From an uncultured Bacilli bacterium (GTDB lineage: Bacteria > Bacillota_I > Bacilli_A > RFN20 > CAG-826), in the NCBI GenBank assembly GCA_934700895.1, contig CAKUXV010000008.1:1-64000 (forward strand): a stretch of DNA of 64,000 bases, read 5' to 3'. Below are positions 43,937 through 52,576 of the stretch, in pieces (within the stretch, counting starts at the first letter, position 1; every line of letters starts with the position of its first letter). The translations under genes and the position numbers were made by a program. Below the pieces are notes generated by a model. That model was not told the origin of the DNA and ran no database searches. It was given only the letters and a program-made list of their open reading frames with translations.

Positions 43937-45466
43937 TTATTTGATGCCGGTTGCGAACTCCATGATATAGAGTGCGCAGAAAGCAGCGGCCAAAACGGTG
44001 ACGGGGATGTCTTTCTTGCTGTAACGTCCAGCGGCAAGGGTGCAGATCGTGTAGGAGATGAAGCCAAACGCGATGCCGTCGCTGATCGAAGCGGTGCAGA
44101 TCATCATAACAACGGTCATGAAGCCAGAAGCAACGGCGACCCAGTCGTGCCAATCGAGTTCTTTGAGGTTCATGAACATGCAGATACCGACATAGATAAG
44201 AGCGATGTTGGGAACAGAGCCCGAGAAGACGCCGAGGACCGGATAAGCGAAGACGGAAAGAGTGAAGAGCAAGCCGGTGAAGAGGGCAGCAAGACCCGTG
44301 CGAGCACCAGCGGCAACGCCGGAAGTGGATTCGACGAAGGAAGTGACGGTCGTGGTGCCGAAGATGGAACCGAGGACGGTGCCGCCAGCGTCGACGATCA
44401 TCGCGTTGCGGTCAGAGACGGTGATGTTTCCATCTTTGTCAACCATGCCAGCGCCAACTTCAACGCCGACCAAGGTGCCGGTGGTGTCGAAGAAGTCGAT
44501 GAAAAGAAGGGTGAAGACAAGAGCGTAGGCTTGCGGATTGGTGAAGATATCGAAGCCGTGGAAGCAAGCGCCGACGAGGGTGCCGAAGTTGCTCCAGTTG
44601 CCCTTGGTGCCAAGCCAGAATTTGGCGCTGACTCCGCCGATGCCGGCCTGTCCAAGCGAGGCTTCGACGACGCCGAGGACCAACATAACGATGATGACGG
44701 AGAAACGAGAGATCCAAGCGCAGGCTTTGTTGTGCTTGGGGAGAGCGGAAAGGGCGAGAACAAGGATGACACCGATTAAAGTGATGAGGGTAGAAACATT
44801 TTTGAAGTCGCCCATGGCAAGGCCGTTATCGGAAGCGGAGAGGATGCCAGAGGTTTTCATGCCAAGGTAGGCGATGAAGAAGCCAATACCCGCGGAGATG
44901 GCGATTTTGATGTTCTTGGGAATCGCACGAACGATCATGCTACGGAGCGGGGTGACGGAGATAATAAGGAAGAGAATGCCATCGATGAAGACAAGGCACA
45001 TCATTTGGGCATAGTTGAAGCCCATGCTGCTAGCGAGATAGCCAGCGATCATCGAGTTGATGCCCATGCCAGAAGCAAGTCCGACCGGGAGTTTGCCGAT
45101 CAAGCCCATCGCGATGGTGGTGATACCAGCGGAAAGAGCGGTGGCAATGAAGATGCCAGCATAAGCAGAAGCGGCGGGGAGATAGACATCGCCATACACC
45201 CAGACTTCGCCTGCGTGAGCGCCTTCGGAAATGAACCCGGAGAACCAGTTGGAAAGGATTCCCGAGTTGACGTTGAGGATGTAGAACATCGCGAGGAAGG
45301 TGATCAAGCCACCAACGAGTTCGCGAGCGATCGAAGATCCTCTTTCGCCGATATGGAAATACCGGTCGATGAACGCGCCGAACTTGGTCTTCGGCGACCA
45401 TTCGCCTTGGGGAGCTGGTTGTTGATCAGCGGACCCAAACGATGGATTTTTTTCTGCTTCTTCCAT
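43937..45466 (-). CDS. NCS2 family guanine/hypoxanthine (purine) permease
   Basis: The 509-aa membrane protein has twelve or more helices, with motifs such as GLITFLAMFYILNVNSGI, TSFVESTSGVAAGARTGLAALFTGLLF and PVLGVFSGSVPNIALIYVG, as in AzgA-type purine permeases. The start at 45466 is chosen because GGAGGTC lies nine bases before it; the longer frame reaches 45568. I looked for a purine riboswitch in the 5' leader and could not see the conserved core. Confidence 0.9.
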   Translation of the reverse strand: MEEAEKNPSFGSADQQPAPQGEWSPKTKFGAFIDRYFHIGERGSSIARELVGGLITFLAMFYILNVNSGILSNWFSGFISEGAHAGEVWVYGDVYLPAASAYAGIFIATALSAGITTIAMGLIGKLPVGLASGMGINSMIAGYLASSMGFNYAQMMCLVFIDGILFLIISVTPLRSMIVRAIPKNIKIAISAGIGFFIAYLGMKTSGILSASDNGLAMGDFKNVSTLITLIGVILVLALSALPKHNKACAWISRFSVIIVMLVLGVVEASLGQAGIGGVSAKFWLGTKGNWSNFGTLVGACFHGFDIFTNPQAYALVFTLLFIDFFDTTGTLVGVEVGAGMVDKDGNITVSDRNAMIVDAGGTVLGSIFGTTTVTSFVESTSGVAAGARTGLAALFTGLLFTLSVFAYPVLGVFSGSVPNIALIYVGICMFMNLKELDWHDWVAVASGFMTVVMMICTASISDGIAFGFISYTICTLAAGRYSKKDIPVTVLAAAFCALYIMEFATGIK

Positions 45467-45718
45467 TTGTTTTAGACCTCCTTGGAATTGAAGTAGATAA
45501 CTGCCGCGCCTAGAAAACGCAAAAAGGAAAAACCAATATTTCCCGCACACGTTTTCAAACAACGACAATCAACAACAACTGCTTTATTTTAACAAAACAA
45601 TCGGTGTTGTCTTCTCTTTTTTGTTAGAAAGCGGTTCCAGTAAAAAGAGGATAAAAAGTGCGTGATTTTGTAAAACAAATTGGGTTATGATAAAGGACTA
45701 GAAGGAAGGTAAACCTCA

Positions 45719-46366
45719 ATGGATATAGCCGATATGAAAAACGTCCACGTGCTGGATCATCCTTTGCTCAAGCACAAAATCACCAAGATTCGCCGCGTTG
45801 AAACCCAAACGAACGAATTCCGCGAAATCGTCAAGGAAATCGCCGTTATCGAAGGACTAGAAGCGCTTCGCGAACTCCCGACCCATGACGTGGAGATCCA
45901 AACTCCGATCGAAAAAACGATTCAACCCGTCATCGATTCCGATTCTCTTTGCTTCGTCCCCATTCTTCGCGCGGGACTTGGCATGGTCGATGGACTTCTC
46001 GAACTTGTCCCCGGTGCCCATGTTGGCCACCTTGGCATGTACCGCAACGAAGAAACGCATGAGCCGGTTGAATATTTCTGCAAATTGCCGAAAAACATCG
46101 CCGACCTTGATGTCTATCTTCTCGACCCGATGCTTGCTACCGGCGGAAGTGGCATCGACGCCGTTGCTTCTTTATATAAGCATGGCGTGAAGAAGATTCA
46201 TTTCCTCTGCATCATCGCTGCTCCCGAAGGGGTAGAAACCTTCCACAAGAAATATCCGGAAGTTCCTCTCTATATCGGAGCCTTGGACCGTCAGCTCAAC
46301 GAAAATTGCTACATTTGCCCGGGGCTTGGCGATGCCGGCGACCGCATCTTCGGAACCCTTCAATAA
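45719..46366 (+). CDS. upp: Uracil phosphoribosyltransferase
   Basis: The 215-aa protein shows TQTNEFREIVKEIAVIEGLEALREL, VPILRAGLGMVDGLLELVPGA and the PRPP loop LLDPMLATGGSGIDA, all typical of Upp. It salvages uracil to UMP. GGAAGGT precedes the ATG. A terminator follows. Confidence 0.95.
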   Translation: MDIADMKNVHVLDHPLLKHKITKIRRVETQTNEFREIVKEIAVIEGLEALRELPTHDVEIQTPIEKTIQPVIDSDSLCFVPILRAGLGMVDGLLELVPGAHVGHLGMYRNEETHEPVEYFCKLPKNIADLDVYLLDPMLATGGSGIDAVASLYKHGVKKIHFLCIIAAPEGVETFHKKYPEVPLYIGALDRQLNENCYICPGLGDAGDRIFGTLQ

Positions 46367-46397
46367 AAAAAGCGAGACTTCCAAATCTCGCTTTTTT
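46365..46397 (+). terminator. Terminator after upp (bidirectional)
   Basis: AAAAAGCGAGA and TCTCGCTTTTTT form a stem with a loop of eight bases and T runs. Confidence 0.9.
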
Positions 46398-46450
46398 CTT
46401 GTCCCCAATAAAACAAAAAGTCCGCGAATTCTCGCGGCCTTTCGCAGTTT

Positions 46451-47011
46451 TTAACGTTCCTTATCGACGTTCATGCGTTCCAAGTCTTCTTCGGAAGCGC
46501 TATAAACGAAGGGGATATTACGGTCGAGCTCGCAATAATCGAGGCCATATCCCATTAAGAATTTGGGCTCATCAAGCTCCTTGCCACAGAAATCAACGTC
46601 GACTTCTAGTTTTCTAAGCGGCTTCTTATCGAACAAAGTCGCGATGAGAATCTGCTTCGGCTTGTAATGGGTGAAGAGATGCTCCTTGAGGTAATACATC
46701 GTTAACCCCGTGTCGACGACGTCTTCGACGAGTACCACCGTCCTGCCCTGGATATCCATGGAGATATCGCGGTCAATTTTTAAGTGTCCCGTGCTTTGGG
46801 TGCCTACATAAGAAGACACTTTGACAAAATCCAGAAGGATCGGACATTTGATTTGGCGGACCAAATCGCTATAGAAGAAGAGGGCCCCTTTCATGACGGC
46901 CACGACGACGGGAAGTTTTTCCTCGTCCTTGAGACGCTGGGTGAGCTGTCTCCCCAAGCGTCGGTTGATGGTTTGAATCTGATCGACGGATAAAACGATA
47001 TCGTCCCTCAT
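46451..47011 (-). CDS. hpt: Hypoxanthine phosphoribosyltransferase 1
   Basis: The 186-aa protein has LPVVVAVMKGALFFYSDLVRQI, VKVSSYVGTQSTG, VVLVEDVVDTGLTMYYL (PRPP loop) and VDVDFCGKELDEPKFLMGYGLDY. It makes IMP or GMP from hypoxanthine or guanine. A second copy lies at 50368; the two differ in many positions, so they may prefer different bases. Confidence 0.93.
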   Translation of the reverse strand: MRDDIVLSVDQIQTINRRLGRQLTQRLKDEEKLPVVVAVMKGALFFYSDLVRQIKCPILLDFVKVSSYVGTQSTGHLKIDRDISMDIQGRTVVLVEDVVDTGLTMYYLKEHLFTHYKPKQILIATLFDKKPLRKLEVDVDFCGKELDEPKFLMGYGLDYCELDRNIPFVYSASEEDLERMNVDKER

Positions 47012-47185
47012 AGTGAAACCCTTTCGGTGCTTATTAGGCTAGTATATCGTTCCAGCAAGACGAAAAACTAGCCCTGTTTTAAATTTCGTCAATGAAAGCG
47101 CTCCCGTAGCCATAAATGCCCTCATCGCGTTACAATACCATAATCTTTGAAATGGAAACTCGCCCCAAAGAAAGAAGGAACCCCC

Positions 47186-48304
47186 ATGAAGCTAGAAAAC
47201 ATTCCATTAGCCCTTACCTATGACGATTTGCTTTTAGTCCCCGTCCATTCGACGGCCGTTCCCAATCAAGTGGAACTCAAAACCCATCTTTGCCGCGGCA
47301 TCGATTTGCCAATCCCCGTCTTAAGCGCGGCGATGGATACCGTAAGCGAATCCTCCATGGCCATTGCCCTTGCCCGACTAGGTGGCCTATCCATTATTCA
47401 TAAGAATATGGCGATTGAAGACCAAGCCGAGCAAGTCCGTTTGGTAAAAGAAGCCGATCCCCAAGGAACCACCCCTGCGTTAGACGTAAAAGGCCGCTTG
47501 ATGGTGGGGGCAGCAGTAGGAGCCAATCCCGAATTATTGCCGCGTGCCAAAGCGTTGATCGAAGCGGGCGTGGATGTACTTTGTCTGGATTCTGCCCATG
47601 GCGATAGCGAAAACGTCATCCAAAAAGTCGCTGAACTTCGGAAAGCATTCCCCGAAATCCCCCTTATCGCCGGCAATATCGTAACCGAAGGGGCGGCGAA
47701 GCGCCTCGCCGAGGCTGGAGCAGACTGCGTGAAGGCCGGCATTGGTCCGGGCTCGATTTGCACAACCCGCGTTGTGGCGGGAGTGGGCGTTCCCCAAGCT
47801 AGCGCGGTCGATGAAGTCGTGAGTTTCTGCAAAAACAAAGGAATCGGCGTCATCGCCGATGGCGGACTCCGTTATAGTGGAGACATCGTAAAAGCCTTGG
47901 CCTTAGGCGCAAATGCCGTGATGCTAGGGTCAATGTTAGCCCGAAGCGAAGAAGCTCCTGGAGAAATTTACGAACGGAACGGCAAGAAATTCAAAGCCTA
48001 TAACGGCATGGGCTCCTTGAAAGCCATGAGACATGGCTCCGCCGATCGCTATTTCCAATCCTCCAAAGGGAAACTCGTCCCCGAAGGGATTGAAGCGGAA
48101 GTGCCGGTAGAAGGAACCTGCGAAGACATCATCTTCCAAATCCTCGGCGGACTTCGTAGCGGCATGGGCTACTGTGGGGCGCATAACCTTGAAGAGCTTT
48201 CTTCCAATGCCCGCTTTGTCCGCATCACCAATGCTGGAAAACTCGAATCCCATCCTCACGACGTGAAAATGGAAGTCGCAGCCCCCAATTACAAAGGCTG
48301 CTAA
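47186..48304 (+). CDS. guaB: IMP dehydrogenase lacking CBS domains
   Basis: The 372-aa protein has the barrel motifs ALTYDDLLLVP at the start, LSAAMDTVSESSMAIALARLGGLSIIHKNM, GPGSICTTRVVAGVGVPQ (active Cys), VIADGGLRYSGDIVKALALGA and AYNGMGSLKAM with the flap. The CBS pair normally inserted near residue 100 is absent: RLVKEADPQGTTPALDVKGRLMVGAA joins directly. Typical length is about 485 aa. It oxidises IMP to XMP. The start at 47186 follows AAGAAGGAA; the ATG at 47147 is less likely. Confidence 0.93.
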   Translation: MKLENIPLALTYDDLLLVPVHSTAVPNQVELKTHLCRGIDLPIPVLSAAMDTVSESSMAIALARLGGLSIIHKNMAIEDQAEQVRLVKEADPQGTTPALDVKGRLMVGAAVGANPELLPRAKALIEAGVDVLCLDSAHGDSENVIQKVAELRKAFPEIPLIAGNIVTEGAAKRLAEAGADCVKAGIGPGSICTTRVVAGVGVPQASAVDEVVSFCKNKGIGVIADGGLRYSGDIVKALALGANAVMLGSMLARSEEAPGEIYERNGKKFKAYNGMGSLKAMRHGSADRYFQSSKGKLVPEGIEAEVPVEGTCEDIIFQILGGLRSGMGYCGAHNLEELSSNARFVRITNAGKLESHPHDVKMEVAAPNYKGC

Positions 48305-48320
48305 GCAAAAATCAACGAAT

Positions 48321-48345
48321 AAACCCCGAGAAAATCGGGGTTTTT
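48321..48345 (+). terminator. Terminator after guaB
   Basis: AACCCCGA, a short A-rich loop and TCGGGGTTTTT. Confidence 0.9.
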
Positions 48346-48577
48346 AATATTCGTCCATTTCTTAAAAAATCATCGTTGTGTGCGATTGCTTATGGAGAAG
48401 GGAAGGGAGTGAAAGACCAAGCAACCACAAAGAGCTCTATTGAGCGGGCAAGATGGCACAAATGACGGATGAATGGAACGGAAACATGCCCTTATTGTTG
48501 CCCCATCACCAGTACAAAAAAAGCAGACTGCCGTTTTTATTCCTTTTTACGAAAAAAAGCCCGATGAAATCGAGCCT

Positions 48578-49231
48578 TTATTGTTTTATGCGTAAAAGGA
48601 AGTTTTTAAGGTCTTCTGGAGAGGAGGCAAGGTAAAGATGCGGAACCTCTTTTAAGGCCTCTTTGTCCCCATATCCCCAACGGACTTCAATGCCTTCTAC
48701 CCCGGTTTTTTCGGCCCCGATCATATCAAAGGGAGTATCTCCAATCATCAAGGGGCGATACTTGGATAAGGGGAAACGAGCCAAGGCATCCTGGATGATC
48801 AGTTCCTTGCTTTCATGCTTCCCGTCTAAAGAAGAACCAAATACCTCTTCAAAATAAGGAGCTAAACCAAAGTGCTTGGCGATGGCTTTGGCTTCGGGGG
48901 TCGGTTTCGAGGTCACAATCGCCATCGGAATGCCTTGTTCTTTCATGGATTTTAGAAGTTCTTGGATCCCCGGGAACACGCTGCATTCATAAGCTCCTTT
49001 GCCGACGTATTCTTCTCGAAATAGGCTCACGGCCAAATCGGCTTGGGATTCGGGAACTCCAAAGTCTAAGAAAGAATCTCTTAAGGGAGGTCCCACGACC
49101 ACGCGCAGGCTTTTGCCGTTAGAAGAAATGCCAAGACGGTCTAACGCATATTGGAAGCACCGCATGATGCCGGGAGCGGATTCGGTCAAGGTGCCGTCTA
49201 AATCAAAGAAAAGGACCAAAGGTTTATTCAT
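48578..49231 (-). CDS. HAD family hydrolase, phosphoglycolate phosphatase-like
   Basis: The 217-aa protein has FFDLDGTLTESAPGIMRCFQYALDRLG (motif I with nucleophile Asp), MAIVTSKPTPEAKAIAKHFGL (motif II) and PLMIGDTPFDMIGAEKTGV (motif IV). It belongs to the Gph/PpaX group. Substrate is not predictable. The 230 bases between guaB and this gene contain nothing recognised. Confidence 0.88.
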   Translation of the reverse strand: MNKPLVLFFDLDGTLTESAPGIMRCFQYALDRLGISSNGKSLRVVVGPPLRDSFLDFGVPESQADLAVSLFREEYVGKGAYECSVFPGIQELLKSMKEQGIPMAIVTSKPTPEAKAIAKHFGLAPYFEEVFGSSLDGKHESKELIIQDALARFPLSKYRPLMIGDTPFDMIGAEKTGVEGIEVRWGYGDKEALKEVPHLYLASSPEDLKNFLLRIKQ

Positions 49232-49260
49232 AACGATAGAAATTTAATCGATTCCCCTGT

Positions 49261-49288
49261 AAAAAAGAACCCCCAAACGGGGGTTCCT
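49261..49288 (-). terminator. Terminator after lipoprotein gene 2
   Basis: On the minus strand GAACCCCC, four bases and GGGGGTTC are followed by six T residues. Confidence 0.85.
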
Positions 49289-49302
49289 GGCGTTGAAAGC
49301 GC

Positions 49303-50235
49303 TTATTCCGGTAAATCCGGGAAGGATTCGGGATTCGGAACCGATTCGATTACGGCTTTGTCGCCGTAAGCAAAATCGGCTTTCAAATCGACTTTGAGTT
49401 TGACGGTCGCTTCCGATTTAACGGCCATGCTTTCGACAACGGCATCGGCTTTCGCCGAGGCTTCGAAGTCCGCGAATAATCCTAAAGAAGTGAACCCTTC
49501 GTCGGAGAAGCTAACCGCGAAAGCCGCGCTGCCTTTGACTTCCATCTTCACGGAATCGGTCCCCCCGATGACTTTGGTGGGATCGAGATTATAGACGAAG
49601 GAGTAGTTGCCTTTGCCGCAGTCTAGATAATCGACGCTGGCGGTGAAATTGGTTTCTAATTGAGTCAACAAGCTGTCGATATCGAGGACCGTCGAGGCAT
49701 CCGCAGGGATTTCGGCAGGGCTTTTAAACCGCAGAGTCGAGGGGAGTTCGGCAGAAGGGAGAAGCGACTGAATGATCGGACGGACGGATTCCATGTCCAT
49801 GTATCCCATGCCGTCTTCGATATAGAATCCCGCCTTTTTGATATTGGCGGTCGCGCTCACCGCGTTATCGCCAACGCCATTACGGTATTCAAATCCCGCG
49901 CCGAAAGTAACGCTAGTTTGAAATTTGGTGATATCTTCGCGGAAATTCTTGATGCCGGCATTGAGATAGAAGTCTTTGATTTCGATTTTGCCACCCATTT
50001 CTTCGCTTACTTCGCCCGCGGTGGCCTTCGAATAATTCTCGAAAAGGAAGCCGCCTTTGACGGCAAGGGAAAGGGCATCGACTTTATCCGTATTTTCTTT
50101 CGCCGCCGCATAATGGGTGGCCAAATCTTCTTTTTGGACTTTCTTGCCTTCGGGAATCGTTTGGGATCCGCCTCCGCCGCAAGAAAGAAGCATCAACATC
50201 GAACTAGACAAGAGTAGGAGAGACGTTTTTTTCAT
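49303..50235 (-). CDS. Lipoprotein of unknown function 2
   Basis: The 310-aa protein has a lipoprotein signal (LLLLSSSMLMLLSCGGGG, lipobox LLSC) and a beta-rich body with alternating polar residues. It resembles unrelated secreted substrate-free lipoproteins found in many Erysipelotrichia. No family is recognised. Confidence 0.8.
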   Translation of the reverse strand: MKKTSLLLLSSSMLMLLSCGGGGSQTIPEGKKVQKEDLATHYAAAKENTDKVDALSLAVKGGFLFENYSKATAGEVSEEMGGKIEIKDFYLNAGIKNFREDITKFQTSVTFGAGFEYRNGVGDNAVSATANIKKAGFYIEDGMGYMDMESVRPIIQSLLPSAELPSTLRFKSPAEIPADASTVLDIDSLLTQLETNFTASVDYLDCGKGNYSFVYNLDPTKVIGGTDSVKMEVKGSAAFAVSFSDEGFTSLGLFADFEASAKADAVVESMAVKSEATVKLKVDLKADFAYGDKAVIESVPNPESFPDLPE

Positions 50236-50367
50236 AATGGTTTACCTCTTATTCTATTTATATTAACGGAACGTCGAAAAAAGGAATAGTCTTATCGGAC
50301 CATTCCTCAACGAATTTGTAAGTTTTGTTGCGTTCCCCTCGTTCGGTCGCGCCCCCCAATATGGATA

Positions 50368-50904
50368 TCAAAGTTTCTTGTCGTAGGCTTCGAGTTCCTC
50401 TTCGCTAGGAACATATACTTCCGGGCTATAACGGACCATCCCTTTGTAGGACAACCCATACCCAGTTAAGAAGATATCGTCTTTGATCGTGATGCCGCAG
50501 AAATCAATCGGCACATCGATCTTACGGTTCTTGGTTTTGTTGACTAACGTGCATACCAAAATCCGCTTCGGATGCTTCAAAAGGGTATGACGGATCAAGT
50601 AATCCAAAATCGACCCCGTGTCGACGATGTCTTCGACGAAGACGACGGTCCGATTTTTGATGGGGAAGGAAATATCCTTCTCAATCCGCGGGTCCCCCTC
50701 TTCGTCACGGCTCAGCTGAACATAATCGCATAAAAAGTCGGTATCGACGCATTTGACGAGATCGCCCATGAAGCAAATGGCTCCCCGCATCACGCAGACA
50801 AACAACGGAAGCTGCTCTTCGTTAGACAAAGCTTCCGAAAGCTCGTAACCGAGGTTGCGCGTGATGGCGTCGATATTATAGGAAGAGAGAATGACCTTTT
50901 TCAT
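50368..50904 (-). CDS. hpt: Hypoxanthine phosphoribosyltransferase 2
   Basis: The 178-aa protein has LPLFVCVMRGAICFMGDLVKCV, VQLSRDEEGD, VVFVEDIVDTGSILDYLI and VPIDFCGITIKDDIFLTGYGLSY. It is a paralog of the copy at 46451 and lies nine bases after guaA, so it is likely co-transcribed with it. This suggests guanine or xanthine use, but that is inference. Confidence 0.92.
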   Translation of the reverse strand: MKKVILSSYNIDAITRNLGYELSEALSNEEQLPLFVCVMRGAICFMGDLVKCVDTDFLCDYVQLSRDEEGDPRIEKDISFPIKNRTVVFVEDIVDTGSILDYLIRHTLLKHPKRILVCTLVNKTKNRKIDVPIDFCGITIKDDIFLTGYGLSYKGMVRYSPEVYVPSEEELEAYDKKL

Positions 50905-50913
50905 AAATCCCCC

Positions 50914-52437
50914 TTATTCAAGTTCGATCGTCGCGGGCGGTTTGGAGGTGAAGTCATAAAGGACGCGGTTCACCCCGTGCACTTCGTTAATGATGCGTTC
51001 GGAGATTTTAGAAAGAAGAGGGTAAGGGATTTCAAATGGGGATGCCGTCATGAAATCGTCGGTTTTCACCGCGCGCAAAACGATGGCGTAGTCATAGGTT
51101 CTCCCATCACCTTGCACCCCGACGGAGCGCATGTTGGAGAGGGCGGCAAAATATTGGGAAGGCCTTTGATTCGCTTTTTCCATTTCTTCGCGGAAAATGC
51201 AATCGGCTTCTTGAACGATATGAACTTTTTCGGGGGTGACTTCCCCAACGACTCGGATACCAAGGCCTGGTCCAGGGAAAGGCTGACGGGAGACGATGGA
51301 TTCGGGGAGGCCAAGGAGACGGCCGATCTCCCTTACTTCGTCTTTAAATAAATCTTGAAGAGGCTCGACAAGCCCTAGGAAATCCATATCTTTGGGAAGT
51401 CCTCCCACGTTATGATGGGATTTGATTTTGGCCGAGATCCCAAGTCCTGATTCGATACGGTCGGGGTAAATCGTCCCTTGAGCTAAAAAGAAGGAGCCTT
51501 CTTGGCCGAGTTTTTTCTCTTCCGCGGCAAAGACGTCCACGAAATGCTTGCCGATGATTTTCCGTTTTTCTTCCGGCTCGGTGACCCCTCGCAACGCGGA
51601 GAAGAATTCTCCACTTGCGTCGACTTTAACAAACTGCAGGTCCATTTTTGAGAAAGTATCTTCGACTTGCTGGGCTTCGTTTTTTCGGAGTAACCCATGG
51701 TCAACGAAGACACAGACGAGCTGTTTGCCGACGGCTTTGGACAATAAGGAAGCCACGACCGCGCTATCCACGCCGCCGCTAAGTCCGCAAAGGACGCGCT
51801 TATTTCCAATTTGCCGCCTGGCCGCTTCGATTTTTTCTTTTAAGAAATCTTCGCTTTTCCAGCTGGGTTCGGCCCCGCAAACCCCATAGACGAAATTCTT
51901 TAACATCTCTTGCCCGTGGATCGAATGTTCGACTTCGGGATGGAATTGAACCCCATATAAGCCCTTGCTTTCGTCTTCGTAAGAAGCAATCGGGCAGGTA
52001 TTGGAAGAAGAAGTGATACGGAAAGAAGCGGGAAGCGACACAATTTGATCTCCATGGCTCATGAAGACTTCTTGCTCTTCGTCTAACCCCTTAAATAAAG
52101 GAGAAGGAAGGACACGTATTGCTTTTCTCCCATATTCTCGTTCGGAGATCGATTCGACCTTGCCCCCGTTTTGATAGGCGATGAGCTGGGCTCCATAGCA
52201 GATTCCTAGAATCGGTTTGCCTAAGGCAAAGACTGCTTGGTCCACATGGGGAGAAGTGGATTCATAAACCGAATTCGGCCCACCCGTGAAGATGATGCCA
52301 AGGATATCGGGGTCTTGAAGGCTTTCTAGAGGCGTCGTGAAGGGAAGGACTTCACTATAGACGTGGAGGTCGCGAACGCGACGAGCGATGAGTTGGTTAT
52401 ACTGACCGCCAAAATCAAGGACAATGATGCGTTTCAT
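50914..52437 (-). CDS. guaA: GMP synthase (glutamine-hydrolysing)
   Basis: The 507-aa protein has a class I amidotransferase domain (GGPNSVYES, GICYGAQLIAY with catalytic Cys, FHPEVEHS) and the ATP pyrophosphatase loop CGLSGGVDSAVVASL. The C-terminal dimerisation region ends KPPATIELE. It converts XMP to GMP. Length is normal. Confidence 0.97.
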   Translation of the reverse strand: MKRIIVLDFGGQYNQLIARRVRDLHVYSEVLPFTTPLESLQDPDILGIIFTGGPNSVYESTSPHVDQAVFALGKPILGICYGAQLIAYQNGGKVESISEREYGRKAIRVLPSPLFKGLDEEQEVFMSHGDQIVSLPASFRITSSSNTCPIASYEDESKGLYGVQFHPEVEHSIHGQEMLKNFVYGVCGAEPSWKSEDFLKEKIEAARRQIGNKRVLCGLSGGVDSAVVASLLSKAVGKQLVCVFVDHGLLRKNEAQQVEDTFSKMDLQFVKVDASGEFFSALRGVTEPEEKRKIIGKHFVDVFAAEEKKLGQEGSFFLAQGTIYPDRIESGLGISAKIKSHHNVGGLPKDMDFLGLVEPLQDLFKDEVREIGRLLGLPESIVSRQPFPGPGLGIRVVGEVTPEKVHIVQEADCIFREEMEKANQRPSQYFAALSNMRSVGVQGDGRTYDYAIVLRAVKTDDFMTASPFEIPYPLLSKISERIINEVHGVNRVLYDFTSKPPATIELE

Positions 52438-52529
52438 ATATTACTTTATTCTAAAGGATTTAAATCCTTTCGTCTTGGTCCTGTAAGCGGTTTAGCAAAA
52501 TTCGAGATTTTAGGATGAAAATTCCAAAC

Positions 52530-52561
52530 AAAAAAGCCACCCTCTAGAAGAAGTGGCTCTT
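52530..52561 (-). terminator. Terminator after the NCS2 uracil/xanthine permease
   Basis: AGCCAC and GTGGCT form a stem around a loop of about 14 bases, followed by a T run on the minus strand. Confidence 0.75.
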
Positions 52562-52576
52562 AAGGAATAGGAAGAT

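Noticed and set aside
43853..44779. 308-codon plus-strand open frame over the purine permease
   Set aside because: The product is a repetitive acidic sequence antisense to clear permease helices.
45467..45700. Purine or PRPP riboswitch before the purine permease
   Set aside because: The conserved loop and three-way junction sequences of known purine aptamers are not visible in the leader.
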